Both the position numbers and the translations under genes were made by a program. From a virus, in IMG/VR virus record IMGVR_UViG_3300037277_000110, positions 1-64,000 of that record: DNA of 64,000 bases; one strand, given 5' to 3'. How positions within the stretch are numbered: position 1 is the stretch's first letter; every line of letters starts with the position of its first letter. Below the pieces are notes generated by a model. That model worked only from the letters and a program-made list of their open reading frames with translations, had not been told where the DNA came from and ran no database searches. Of the stretch, positions 48,864-57,951 are shown one piece after another.

Positions 48864-50423
48864 CTAATGTGGATAATTAGGCCAAGTCTCAATATATTTC
48901 CTTAACATATTAGCATCCATTGATTTTACCCGGTTTATTTCTGATATATTAATTAATTCATTGCCATTTTTATGTTTACTATCTATACCGATAAAATGAT
49001 CTAAATGATAAAGAAATCCTGATACATATCCCCATTTTAATCCTAAAGTTCGAATCCGATAAAATCTTTCTGCATCTTCAGGAGCATGAGAAATAAAACC
49101 TTCATTTTCTCCACCTATTGATAAATATTCTTTTTTATTAAATATTACTGCTCCTCCATGACTTTTTTTACCATTAAATGACATATTGTGAAAAATTCCA
49201 AAAAAACTATTAAACAATAAAATATCTTGGTTTAGTTGTTCATAAAAACATCGACTCATGTGAATAAACGTTCCATCATAAGGATAAACAACTGCATAAC
49301 CTTCCCTAATCATTTTAACAGCTTCAAATATCTGATCAGGATTAACAAACACATCTGCATCCCAATTGATAACTATTGGAGTTTGTGTTAAAACGGTAAT
49401 ATTATTTAACATCCTTGTTCGATGGAAATTAGGATACCCAAACCAGATATATTCATCCGAATCTACATCTGAAAAATCATGAGTTCCTTGCTCACCTACT
49501 ATTATATTGGTATTAAAATTAGCCCTGATAAACTTGATTGTTAATTCTAAATTTTCAACCCGATCCTGACTATCGTTTTTAACCGGTATAATAAATGTAA
49601 CATCCTTTAAATCCCTTTTACCTTTAAAATAAAGACTCTTTTGGTAAATTGATCTACTTTCCCACCTACCTGGGTAAAAGTCTTTACCAGTACACGTTTT
49701 AGCTAGTGGGCCGGCAAATAAACATTCGGGTCTGATCACTTTTACATCCTTATTGTAAATTTCAGCTATTTTAGCAGCCCACCAAGAGAATGTCGAATTG
49801 GCTATGATTAAATTATTAAACTGACTCATTAAAGCCAAGTGTTCAATATCTGAACAGCCTTCTACATATTCTACATTGTCATGATTTCCAAGCATTTTTT
49901 TAGCAATAGTATAATCATCAGTAAATACATAGAAAGTTTTCGTTTTATCCTTAAAAAATTCAATGTAATAACTCGGTTGTATCTGTACATAATTTTTGTT
50001 CCCAACATAATCACCTAATCGTAAATGGACGGCCCAATCATTTTTACCCGGTATAAAGTCTGTCCGTTCAAATATAGAGTCTAAAAATCCCTGTTTAAAT
50101 TTAAATTCGTTTTTAATTTCATCCCAAACATCTTCAAAATATTTTTCAGATTGCCAATAGCCTCTAATATCTGTATTAAGTGTAAAGTAATTTTGTATTG
50201 GCTGTAGAAACATAGGATGAAAATCAAAATTAAGTTCTCTTATCTCATCATTAATCTTTATGTCTGTATCTACATTCCAACTCATTTGGAAATATTTTAA
50301 ATAATCCCATAATGGTAATGCCCATTGAGTATTATTTCGCTTTGATAACGACTTAATAAAAGCAATCTCAAACAAGTTATTACCTAATCTCCCGTATGGG
50401 AATTGTTTCATAAGTAAAGTCAT
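48864..50423 (-). CDS. bifunctional glycosyltransferase: GT11 fucosyltransferase-like plus GT2
   Basis: 519 residues in two domains. Residues about 5-235 carry the GT11 alpha-1,2-fucosyltransferase motifs YGRLGNNLFEIA, VHLRLGDY (about 133) and ANSTFSWWAA (about 209). Residues about 275-519 are a GT2-type transferase with VTFIIPVKN and a DAD metal site (about 355). The fusion implies two successive sugar transfers by one protein. It is last in the glycan operon, coupled by a 4-base overlap to a GT6 gene. The product may be a virion or host surface glycan. Confidence 0.85.
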   Translation of the reverse strand: MTLLMKQFPYGRLGNNLFEIAFIKSLSKRNNTQWALPLWDYLKYFQMSWNVDTDIKINDEIRELNFDFHPMFLQPIQNYFTLNTDIRGYWQSEKYFEDVWDEIKNEFKFKQGFLDSIFERTDFIPGKNDWAVHLRLGDYVGNKNYVQIQPSYYIEFFKDKTKTFYVFTDDYTIAKKMLGNHDNVEYVEGCSDIEHLALMSQFNNLIIANSTFSWWAAKIAEIYNKDVKVIRPECLFAGPLAKTCTGKDFYPGRWESRSIYQKSLYFKGKRDLKDVTFIIPVKNDSQDRVENLELTIKFIRANFNTNIIVGEQGTHDFSDVDSDEYIWFGYPNFHRTRMLNNITVLTQTPIVINWDADVFVNPDQIFEAVKMIREGYAVVYPYDGTFIHMSRCFYEQLNQDILLFNSFFGIFHNMSFNGKKSHGGAVIFNKKEYLSIGGENEGFISHAPEDAERFYRIRTLGLKWGYVSGFLYHLDHFIGIDSKHKNGNELINISEINRVKSMDANMLRKYIETWPNYPH

Positions 50424-51100
50424 CGGATTACATCTTTTTTAGTGATAGCTATTATTTTAGGCTTCATTTGTTCTATTCCGTAAGTCACCCGTTCTGGCAT
50501 AGTTTCAGGCATACAGTATTCAGGAGTTAAGATCACATCCGGCGGATTTAATGCATAATACCTTTGAATATAAGATTCATCATGAAATATAGGTGTGTGT
50601 CCATACTTTTGATCGGTATCTATCCACAGTGTTATTTGGCCAGCCATTTTAAGATAATCCGATCCACCGTTAAACCCACCAGCGAAGTAATACTGGATCT
50701 TATTTATCGACACAAAAGACTGAGCTAAAAACTTTTTATCAAGTATAAAACCTAGTTTTGGACGATTAAAAAACCCAGGGTGTCTTGTGGCTACTAATTT
50801 ACCTAATATTTCATCACCTACAGTATCAACTATTAACGAGTCACTATCAAGATAATAATAATAATCACATTCTCCTTCAAATCCATTGGTTATGATGTGG
50901 TAACGATATAAAGTAGGGAAAGGCCAAGGTTTATGTTCCTGATAAATTTTAGTTACACCATCAATTTTTTTATCCGAATCCGTAAATAGATAAATAGTCT
51001 TTTCGTGATTGGTCAGGAAATATTTATTTATCCCTTTGACGAGTTCGGGAATAAAATCAACATATTTATTGGTAGCTATTAGAAATATGGCTATTTTCAT
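50420..51100 (-). CDS. GT6 (ABO-type) glycosyltransferase
   Basis: 226 residues. FTDSDKK, YYYLDSDSLIVD (about 85-95, DxD metal site), YYFAGGFNGGS (about 140) and PIFHDESYIQRYYA (about 170-183) are the hallmarks of GT6, the family of blood-group A/B transferases and alpha-1,3-galactosyltransferases. Bacterial and phage members lack the membrane stem, as here. It would add alpha-linked Gal or GalNAc, usually to a fucosylated acceptor, which fits the adjoining GT11 domain. Confidence 0.85.
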   Translation of the reverse strand: MKIAIFLIATNKYVDFIPELVKGINKYFLTNHEKTIYLFTDSDKKIDGVTKIYQEHKPWPFPTLYRYHIITNGFEGECDYYYYLDSDSLIVDTVGDEILGKLVATRHPGFFNRPKLGFILDKKFLAQSFVSINKIQYYFAGGFNGGSDYLKMAGQITLWIDTDQKYGHTPIFHDESYIQRYYALNPPDVILTPEYCMPETMPERVTYGIEQMKPKIIAITKKDVIR

Positions 51101-51849
51101 AATTTAGTATGTAAATCAAACCAGCTACCTTGATCTAAAGATTCGCCACAACAATTCGGTTTCCCGTAGAAATAGTGAATATACTGAAGTAATATCTCGT
51201 CAACTCCTACCCATTTATCTGGAAGTTCTTTGCCAAATAAACCTGAACAATATCCATCGAATTTATAATCAACGTATTCACCTTCGAGAGCTGGATTCGA
51301 ACATTTAGTCAAATGATTCTTTCCCTGGTCCACTATTTGGAATTTAGTATAACCTATTTCTAAAAAAGCATGAATTACATCCAGTGGGTTTGCAGTACCA
51401 TCAACTAAGTTATTAGGAGTAAGCAATTCAGCACTCATATATTGTGGTAGCTTCATACTTTTAAACTGACGTATACACATTGCATCTTGACCTTCCACAT
51501 CTATCTTGACGTAATATACATCCTGCCCGAACATACAATAATGGGTATACATTGAACATCCGTCAACCAATATTTCTTCGATTTCATCCGGATATTTACT
51601 ATTCCAATTTGGGTTAACTGAAGCCCAATCAGTATGAATTTTATGTATCCATAAAGATAATTCATTTTCGTCAGAGACAGCATACTCTCTTAAAATGAGT
51701 TGACCCGAATCAAGATAAGACCCTAGCCTTTTTATAATTTCATGGCAACTATGTGGATTCGGCTCAATAGCTATGACCTGAAATCCCTTTTTTAGATAAA
51801 ATTCGGTATCCGATCCGTTATGTGCCCCAATGTCGTATATTAGTTTCAT
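51097..51849 (-). CDS. FkbM-family methyltransferase
   Basis: 250 residues. IYDIGAHNGSDTEFYLKKG and VIAIEPNP (S-adenosylmethionine-binding) and KIDVEGQDAMCI (about 130-143) are FkbM motifs. Such enzymes O-methylate sugars or peptides. The gene overlaps its neighbours by 4 bases within the glycan operon, so a sugar on the same glycan is the likely substrate. There is a second FkbM-like gene at 55731. Confidence 0.85.
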   Translation of the reverse strand: MKLIYDIGAHNGSDTEFYLKKGFQVIAIEPNPHSCHEIIKRLGSYLDSGQLILREYAVSDENELSLWIHKIHTDWASVNPNWNSKYPDEIEEILVDGCSMYTHYCMFGQDVYYVKIDVEGQDAMCIRQFKSMKLPQYMSAELLTPNNLVDGTANPLDVIHAFLEIGYTKFQIVDQGKNHLTKCSNPALEGEYVDYKFDGYCSGLFGKELPDKWVGVDEILLQYIHYFYGKPNCCGESLDQGSWFDLHTKL

Positions 51850-51989
51850 GCTCGTGATATTTTACTTAAAGTATTATTCAACTTGTCGATAGCTTCTTTT
51901 TCCGAATCCCCTAATTCAAAATAATCATACCCTTTAAAAGTTATACAAGCAGTCCATTTATTTTGATGTTTTAAAAATTGTGTTTTCAT
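51846..51989 (-). CDS. small hypothetical protein (47 aa)
   Basis: A 47-codon frame from ATG 51989, ending in an ATGA overlap with the FkbM gene. It is a small charged alpha/beta protein (KWTACITFKGYDYFELGDSE) with no known family. Tight coupling on both sides supports it as real. Confidence 0.55.
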   Translation of the reverse strand: MKTQFLKHQNKWTACITFKGYDYFELGDSEKEAIDKLNNTLSKISRA

Positions 51990-51991
51990 AC

Positions 51992-52234
51992 TTAAATTTT
52001 TACATATCCTTCTTCAAATTCAATAGCAGGAGACCATGATTGATATCCACCTTTATAAACAACATAATATCCACCTTCCTTTGGTTTATGTTTATTTACA
52101 TATTCAGGATCAACTGTGAATGAGTTATAATTTTCATCTTCTGGGAAAATTGTTGCATCTCCTAAGTCTGGATGAAAAACTATTGATTTAATCTTCAATG
52201 CCCATACTTCTTTATGGCATTTATACTTTGGCAT
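51992..52234 (-). CDS. conserved phage protein (PKYKCHKEVWALKI family)
   Basis: 80 residues from the second Met (52234). An upstream ATG at 52255 adds seven unconserved residues. YKCHKEVWALKIK, VDPEYVNKHKP and GGYYVVYKGGYQSWSPA are signatures of a short protein found in very many phages. Its role is unknown. Confidence 0.8.
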   Translation of the reverse strand: MPKYKCHKEVWALKIKSIVFHPDLGDATIFPEDENYNSFTVDPEYVNKHKPKEGGYYVVYKGGYQSWSPAIEFEEGYVKI

Positions 52235-52273
52235 TTCTCTACCAGTTGTTATCATATTTTTTAGTTTTTAAAA

Positions 52274-52969
52274 TTATCGCATACGTTTTAAGAGCATTTG
52301 GTACTGATCTTCAATAATATCGAAGCCATTAGCCAGAAATACCCCGATTGAATACTTAGCTTTCCCAAAGCAGCTTTTTTCTCCATATTCAACTATCGGA
52401 ACCGGGCATCTAACGTCATCAATAAGAACATATCCGCCTACCTTTACAAGGTTATTCCGAATAATTACTTCAGCATCCCGTTTGTGCAACATGGCTGATT
52501 CTTCCAAAGGAGTTACATCACCTACATCCATATAAATTAAGTCAGCAGGTTCTTCCATGTTTTGAAGGAATATTGCACTGTCAGATACATGATACATAAC
52601 ATTTTGGAATTCCTTAGTTATTGTCCTGCATACTTCGATATGATTTGAATTTATATCAACCGTGTGAATAAATGAATTTGGAAGTATTTCGGCAAATACA
52701 CGAGTAAAACAACCTGCTCCCCAATCCCATGATTCTGGATTGTCAAGTTTCCAATATTTTTTATCATAACTCATACAACCTTCAAGTCCGCCATTAACGT
52801 ATGACCGGGTTGTGCCAAGTTCAATAATAATCGGATGAGACGTATATAAATCCAGTATGATTTCATTAATAACTTTTATAAAAGTATGCGCTCGTGACAA
52901 TCTTTTTCGTATATCATGACTATAATCATACTGACAACCTTTGTCTAAGAATTCAAAATATTTATCCAT
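52274..52969 (-). CDS. SAM-dependent methyltransferase-like protein
   Basis: 231 residues. IIELGTTRSYVNGG (about 47-60), FIHTVDINSNHIEVCR and DLIYMDVGDVTPLE, then GGYVLIDDVRC, follow the order of class I methyltransferases acting on small molecules or sugars. The glycine-rich loop is weak (GTTRS). It shares the operon with glycosyltransferases and overlaps the upstream gene by 25 bases. Confidence 0.65.
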   Translation of the reverse strand: MDKYFEFLDKGCQYDYSHDIRKRLSRAHTFIKVINEIILDLYTSHPIIIELGTTRSYVNGGLEGCMSYDKKYWKLDNPESWDWGAGCFTRVFAEILPNSFIHTVDINSNHIEVCRTITKEFQNVMYHVSDSAIFLQNMEEPADLIYMDVGDVTPLEESAMLHKRDAEVIIRNNLVKVGGYVLIDDVRCPVPIVEYGEKSCFGKAKYSIGVFLANGFDIIEDQYQMLLKRMR

Positions 52970-54009
52970 TTTTGTTGGTTTTGATTAAATAATTCTTCTG
53001 CTTGTTGGTATACTTCATCGGTGTTTATATCAATTGAATGTAGTTCTTCGAATGAACTAAAATACTTGATAAATTTACTATTTTTTTCTCTATAAAATTC
53101 GCATAATCCTAAATTATCTTCACAATAACTCATGTTCTGAAACCAGTAATCTTTCTTTTTTAAAAGATTATGCATGAATTCTTTAGAAGGGACATAGTAA
53201 GCCACTCCGCAAGATAATGCATCCCAAAGAGCTATTGAATTCCATGTGTAAGGAAGGTGAATTACTGCCTTAAAATGAGCTAAAGCATCTTTATCTTTAT
53301 ACCTACCCGTTTTAACGTCTATACCTTTATTTAAGCATAAGTCTCGTAGATGACATATAGCGTCATTAGTGTATGTCGGGACATAGTACCCAGATTTATT
53401 ATTTATAATATTTCCTTTAATCATAGACCAACGTCTTTTAGTATATTCCCCTGCCATATGCCCTTCTTCATCAAACAACATGAAATTTACTTTTTCTCCA
53501 TCATAAGACGATTCGGTTGGGTTAGTAAAATCTACCATACTATAATATGGTTTACTCACCGGATTTATTATAGTATGAACAACCGTTCCTTTGCCCATTG
53601 CATATACTGATTCAAAAATGTTATTAGCTACAATCCAAACGTTTTTTTCAGTCGCGGACCATTTCATGAGTTCATAATATTCTTTATCGGGAAACGGATT
53701 TAGGATATCTAAAGAATCGCCATAGTCAAACCGATTACAGATATAAACTATAATTTTACCTTTAAATCCATTTTGTAAAAATATCCGGGATAAAGGAGCT
53801 GTATCGGAAGTAATGATCACATCAAAAGTGTTGTAAAAATCCTTGTGTTCTTCCCATGCTTCAGTGGCCCGATCCTTGGTCATATTGTAAAAATAACCAT
53901 CTTCTCCTGAAGTGACTATTTTAGTTGTTAATTCGATGTTAGGTAGATCTAGTACACTTTGGATGGCATTACTACACCCAATATGGAACGTTAAATGAAG
54001 TATTTTCAT
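52945..54009 (-). CDS. glycosyltransferase, GT-B-like
   Basis: 354 residues. An N-terminal MKILHLTFHIGCSNAI, a SDTAPLSRIFL segment and a C-terminal stretch with ALWDALSCGVAYYVPS, the Gly/Ala loop near the sugar-nucleotide site of GT4-like enzymes, suggest a two-domain glycosyltransferase. The donor is unknown. It lies in the middle of the operon. Confidence 0.6.
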   Translation of the reverse strand: MKILHLTFHIGCSNAIQSVLDLPNIELTTKIVTSGEDGYFYNMTKDRATEAWEEHKDFYNTFDVIITSDTAPLSRIFLQNGFKGKIIVYICNRFDYGDSLDILNPFPDKEYYELMKWSATEKNVWIVANNIFESVYAMGKGTVVHTIINPVSKPYYSMVDFTNPTESSYDGEKVNFMLFDEEGHMAGEYTKRRWSMIKGNIINNKSGYYVPTYTNDAICHLRDLCLNKGIDVKTGRYKDKDALAHFKAVIHLPYTWNSIALWDALSCGVAYYVPSKEFMHNLLKKKDYWFQNMSYCEDNLGLCEFYREKNSKFIKYFSSFEELHSIDINTDEVYQQAEELFNQNQQKWINILNS

Positions 54010-54185
54010 ATTATTTTACCACTTGCCTGAAGAATAATAGCAGATAAACAAGTTAATAATATGGAAATCCACCATTCTTTAGTAAACATTAGTAATTTAC
54101 TATTTTTATCACGCTTGAAATCAATAGCACATCTCATTACAAATATACCTATTATTGTTAATACAAATTGAATTAATATTCTCAT
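54006..54185 (-). CDS. small two-pass membrane protein (59 aa)
   Basis: 59 codons from ATG 54185, with ATGA-type overlaps at both ends. Two hydrophobic segments (ILIQFVLTIIGIFVM and WWISILLTCLSAIILQ) flank a basic loop. It may anchor or couple the surrounding transferases to the inner membrane. No family is recognised. Confidence 0.6.
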   Translation of the reverse strand: MRILIQFVLTIIGIFVMRCAIDFKRDKNSKLLMFTKEWWISILLTCLSAIILQASGKII

Positions 54186-55072
54186 ATCATTTTCATTATT
54201 GCGTTTATATTATTGATATATGTATGTTTCTCACAAACAAAATTAAATAACCACTTCTTCCGTTCTACTTCTTCCTTCCGATCTTCAGCCTCATAATAAA
54301 GCATATAAGCGTCTGGATTGTATATCACATTATGATCAAAAAACTCATAAGCCAAAGAATTTGTAGTTAATCCATCCAATCCATAAGATATAGCCTTAAA
54401 TAATCTACAAGGGAGCATTTGATTGCCCATTTGATTTGGGCCTTGGATAGCCGGAGCCATATATCCGTTCCGTAAATACATGGCCTCATCTTCAATACTA
54501 ATCCAACCCTTTAAATGATTCAAACCATCACCTCTACTTCCTGGGCTATAACCTCCACCTGCATATACTGGATGCCCATTTTCCAAACAAGCCCTCTGGA
54601 ATTCAAGTAATGGTTGGTAATTACCGTTTTCTTCAGGATTATTTACAGTTCCTAAGTAATAAACTAGTGAATTACGAAGTTTAGTTACATCGTTGATATT
54701 AAACTCGTGTGGAAGTAATGGTGATCCCCAAGGGAAGAAGAGACAATCATCCTGTACGGCAATTCCATGAGCCACATGTTCCATTTTTAAACAACCCCTC
54801 TGATAGTATTGGATATTTATGTGTCTACCGATTCCTTCAAGTTTAGGACAGTTATGAAGGATATAAGTACAATCTTTTCGTAAAGGCATATTTTTGCAAA
54901 CTTGGCCTTCAGTAAGTATTATACTGTCACTAAAATTAACACTACTTATATCATCATTATCGTCCAACCAATATGTTTCAAATCCTAAAAACTCAAACGC
55001 TCTATAAAATCCGTAGTGGATAAAACTATGAGAATGAGAATATAACTTATGTCCGTAAATGAAAACTTTCAT
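54182..55072 (-). CDS. glycosyltransferase-like protein
   Basis: 296 residues. An N-terminal VFIYGHKLYSHSHSFIHYG, HVAHGIAVQDDCLFFPWGS and a C-terminal NQMLPCRLFKAISYGLDGLTT that resembles the donor-binding loop of GT-B enzymes. The exact family is uncertain. It overlaps the next GT2 gene by 4 bases. Confidence 0.55.
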   Translation of the reverse strand: MKVFIYGHKLYSHSHSFIHYGFYRAFEFLGFETYWLDDNDDISSVNFSDSIILTEGQVCKNMPLRKDCTYILHNCPKLEGIGRHINIQYYQRGCLKMEHVAHGIAVQDDCLFFPWGSPLLPHEFNINDVTKLRNSLVYYLGTVNNPEENGNYQPLLEFQRACLENGHPVYAGGGYSPGSRGDGLNHLKGWISIEDEAMYLRNGYMAPAIQGPNQMGNQMLPCRLFKAISYGLDGLTTNSLAYEFFDHNVIYNPDAYMLYYEAEDRKEEVERKKWLFNFVCEKHTYINNINAIMKMI

Positions 55073-55734
55073 TTGAGTCCTTTTTGTGCAAGTTTCTTAT
55101 AATACTCTGTATTTTGATGTAGTTCACTCAACATAGAATCTGACCTTTCGGTATGCCTATAAATAACTTCATCTATGTATTTAAACTTAGCTCCAATCTT
55201 AAATAGCTTACATATTAAATTGTAATCTTCGTAATGTGAACCACTTAATACAGTATAACAACCTGCTTTTTCTACTGTTGACTTTCTGAAAAGAGAAGTA
55301 CACCAAACTTGGTTATCCCTTAACAATCCTTTCCTTGTAACAGAATAAGATCCCGGTGGGCGATGAATAACACCATCATTTTTAGCAGTAAGATTACCAA
55401 ATACTACATCATTATCTCCCATTGCATTCATCATTTTACCCAATACATCATGATATAGCCAATCGTCAACATCGAGTGGTAAAATATAATCGTATTTAGC
55501 TAATTCTATTCCATGATTCCGTGTTGCAGCTAATCCAATATTTTCTTTTTGAACAATATATTGATTAACCATTGCAAAAATAAGTTTGAATGTTTCTACA
55601 TCCGGTAATTTTGTAGATCCATCATCAATTACAATAATTTCTATCGGAAAATCCTGAAGTAAACAACTAGCCAAAGCCTTTGGAAGATATTGACTATCAT
55701 TAAAAAATGGGATGATTATTGATACTCCGTTCAT
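55069..55734 (-). CDS. GT2-family glycosyltransferase
   Basis: 221 residues. VSIIIPFFNDSQYLPKAL, IIVIDDGST, GLAATRNHGIELA and LPLDVDDWL (about 95-101, metal-binding DxD) define a GT-A fold family 2 enzyme. It uses a nucleotide-sugar, and the acceptor is unknown. No membrane segment is present. Confidence 0.85.
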   Translation of the reverse strand: MNGVSIIIPFFNDSQYLPKALASCLLQDFPIEIIVIDDGSTKLPDVETFKLIFAMVNQYIVQKENIGLAATRNHGIELAKYDYILPLDVDDWLYHDVLGKMMNAMGDNDVVFGNLTAKNDGVIHRPPGSYSVTRKGLLRDNQVWCTSLFRKSTVEKAGCYTVLSGSHYEDYNLICKLFKIGAKFKYIDEVIYRHTERSDSMLSELHQNTEYYKKLAQKGLK

Positions 55735-56363
55735 ATTTTATGGTGTTTATTTGAAGTAAAAAGTGCATTTGCTTGCCATTTACCCAACTCATCACAGCCG
55801 TTCGGTTCAATAAATACCTGTTCAAATCCATGACTTGTTAATAAGTTGTTAATATCATCGTATTTTGATGTTCCTTTACGGAATTCCTGGTAATTAATCT
55901 CTGTGTAGATATATTTTATTTTGTCTAATGGAGAGTGTTGAAGAATGTAATACTCAAATCCCTCTACGTCTAACCACAAAAAGTCAATTGAAAGAATCAT
56001 AAATTCATTCATAAATGTATCCATTCGTATTGTTCCGACTATAGTTTCTTTTTCTTCACCTACATACTGTTTAAAAAAATCACTGGCCGGAAGTAAAGAA
56101 CTAGCACCACCATCACCATTTTCCTCAAGATAGAAATTAGCCTCACCATTTTTATCCGATAAAGCATACGGGATTACAGTGATATTTTCAACATCCTTAA
56201 CCAAATTTCGAAGTTTTAAGAATAGATCATCAGTAGGTTCAAAGGTGTATATCTTAGCTTCAGGAAACATTTTATGGAGTTGGATAGTATCTTCTCCAAG
56301 ATGTCCCCCGGCTTCAACTATAGTGCTTAAATTAAGCTTTTTTAGCTCTTCGTAGATTCTCAT
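55731..56363 (-). CDS. FkbM-family methyltransferase (second copy)
   Basis: 210 residues. STIVEAGGHLGEDTIQLHK, IYTFEPTDDLF and DFLWLDVEGFEYYIL match FkbM motifs. It is only distantly similar to the FkbM protein at 51097, so they probably methylate different positions or sugars. It has 4-base overlaps with both neighbours. Confidence 0.8.
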   Translation of the reverse strand: MRIYEELKKLNLSTIVEAGGHLGEDTIQLHKMFPEAKIYTFEPTDDLFLKLRNLVKDVENITVIPYALSDKNGEANFYLEENGDGGASSLLPASDFFKQYVGEEKETIVGTIRMDTFMNEFMILSIDFLWLDVEGFEYYILQHSPLDKIKYIYTEINYQEFRKGTSKYDDINNLLTSHGFEQVFIEPNGCDELGKWQANALFTSNKHHKI

Positions 56364-57124
56364 AGTTGTAAAAGTTTTTTAATGAAATCCTGTTTTTTAT
56401 TGTGATATTCTTGAGGTTTATTATCCCAATTACTACCTCCACGGTAATGTAACCAACAATCCTCGAATATTTCCATTCCTAGATCTAATGTATAAAATGG
56501 CTGGGCATGTTCCGGAAATAAGGATATAAATTCATTAACTATAATACTGGTATTGGTTATTTTTCTCCATCGACAAGATGGGTTGTTCTGAAGGTAATAA
56601 TACGTAAAACCTCCAACATCCAAAGGGGCCTTCCAAATCATACCCGGTCCAACATCAAAATTTCGAATATTTGGCATCGTATCATTATCAAATATCATGA
56701 AGCAATTCCAAATGTATTCGATAATCTTATATCCACCATCCCTTGATTGTGCAATACCCGCCAAATCATATCCTTGTATAAACTCATTAAAACTAAAGTC
56801 TTTGAAAAGAATAAGATCAGAATCGACTATTACCGAAATGCAATTTGAATCCTTGGATATTATTTCATCTATACACCATTGTAAAGGAACAGCACAAGAA
56901 AAACAAGCATGAGAAAAGTCTTTTTTTCCTGCGTCAATGCTTTTAATATTTAAATGCTCACATTGGTACTCTATATTTATGTAAAGTGCTTCAGAACTGG
57001 CATTATTAACAACTATAAACTCAAAGTCATCCTTAATGAACTTATGAAAAGAATAGTTTTGCCATTCAATAAACTGAGGTGATTTGTCGGCAAACGTGTA
57101 TATTTTTACTGGTTTAAAGCTCAT
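56360..57124 (-). CDS. glycosyltransferase-like protein (GT-A)
   Basis: 254 residues. VKIYTFADKSPQFIEWQ at the start and ISVIVDSDLILFKD (about 98-111), a DxD-like metal site, suggest a GT-A-type enzyme. A terminal HYRGGSNW resembles acceptor-binding ends of capsule-type transferases. The family is not certain. It overlaps the next gene by 11 bases. Confidence 0.6.
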   Translation of the reverse strand: MSFKPVKIYTFADKSPQFIEWQNYSFHKFIKDDFEFIVVNNASSEALYINIEYQCEHLNIKSIDAGKKDFSHACFSCAVPLQWCIDEIISKDSNCISVIVDSDLILFKDFSFNEFIQGYDLAGIAQSRDGGYKIIEYIWNCFMIFDNDTMPNIRNFDVGPGMIWKAPLDVGGFTYYYLQNNPSCRWRKITNTSIIVNEFISLFPEHAQPFYTLDLGMEIFEDCWLHYRGGSNWDNKPQEYHNKKQDFIKKLLQL

Positions 57125-57947
57125 ATTTAGATTTGTTAGGGAACCGGTTCATAATCCATTCTTTCAAGTATTGTTTACCAGATAAGTCCGTAGCCATCAA
57201 ATTAAGTCCCATGTCATTGTAGTTTACCCAAGTTTTATTTTGTACGGCCTTTTCTATTTCTTCAAGGGAATTTGACATGTATGAGGCTACTTTACCATGA
57301 TCAAAGTAAAAACCGGCTTTGTAATCCTTTATCCTTAATACATCAGGATTAGCTTCTTCAGTAAAATAATTAAAATACATGGTAGCTAAAGCGTATGGAA
57401 CACTTAAATTCCCAAAAGGAAATTGAGTAAATAAATAAACTAACTTAACACTACTATAAATACGTGGTAAATGAGTTTCAAAATTATACAATCGTTCAGT
57501 TATCACATACTTTTCATGGAGTATATCTATTGAAGTATTTATAGTTCGACCATGCTTATCAAAATTACGAACTTGATAAAAACTACCATCTTCAATTTCT
57601 AATGGTATATTAGGAATACTTCTAACATTTAATTCCTTTAAAAGCAAAACATCATCATACATATAAACAAAATATCCTTGATTATCTGAAGCAAAAGTTT
57701 TTACTTTATTCAATGTATCAAAGAAATTCTCGTAATCCAATTTACCGTTATTCTTTTTATTCAACCATTCCGGGTAATACCGTTCTGCCGGATGTACCAT
57801 TACATTAGTTAACCATTCTGGAACCACATTGCCATAAATATGTATTTCATAGTCCCCTTTGAGATTTTCATCAAGGGATCGTAGACAATAACGAAGTTCA
57901 TTGTTATCCCAATTACTACCAGTGCCAAGCGGTATGAGTATCTTCAT
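57114..57947 (-). CDS. glycosyltransferase-like protein (capsule type)
   Basis: 277 residues. MKILIPLGTGSNWDNNELRYCLRSL and FVYMYDDVLLLK (about 92-105), a DD metal-site candidate, follow the pattern of proteins related to GT-A capsule transferases that act in surface glycan synthesis. No signal or membrane segment is seen. The precise family is not certain. Confidence 0.55.
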   Translation of the reverse strand: MKILIPLGTGSNWDNNELRYCLRSLDENLKGDYEIHIYGNVVPEWLTNVMVHPAERYYPEWLNKKNNGKLDYENFFDTLNKVKTFASDNQGYFVYMYDDVLLLKELNVRSIPNIPLEIEDGSFYQVRNFDKHGRTINTSIDILHEKYVITERLYNFETHLPRIYSSVKLVYLFTQFPFGNLSVPYALATMYFNYFTEEANPDVLRIKDYKAGFYFDHGKVASYMSNSLEEIEKAVQNKTWVNYNDMGLNLMATDLSGKQYLKEWIMNRFPNKSKYEL

Positions 57948-57951
57948 TTGA

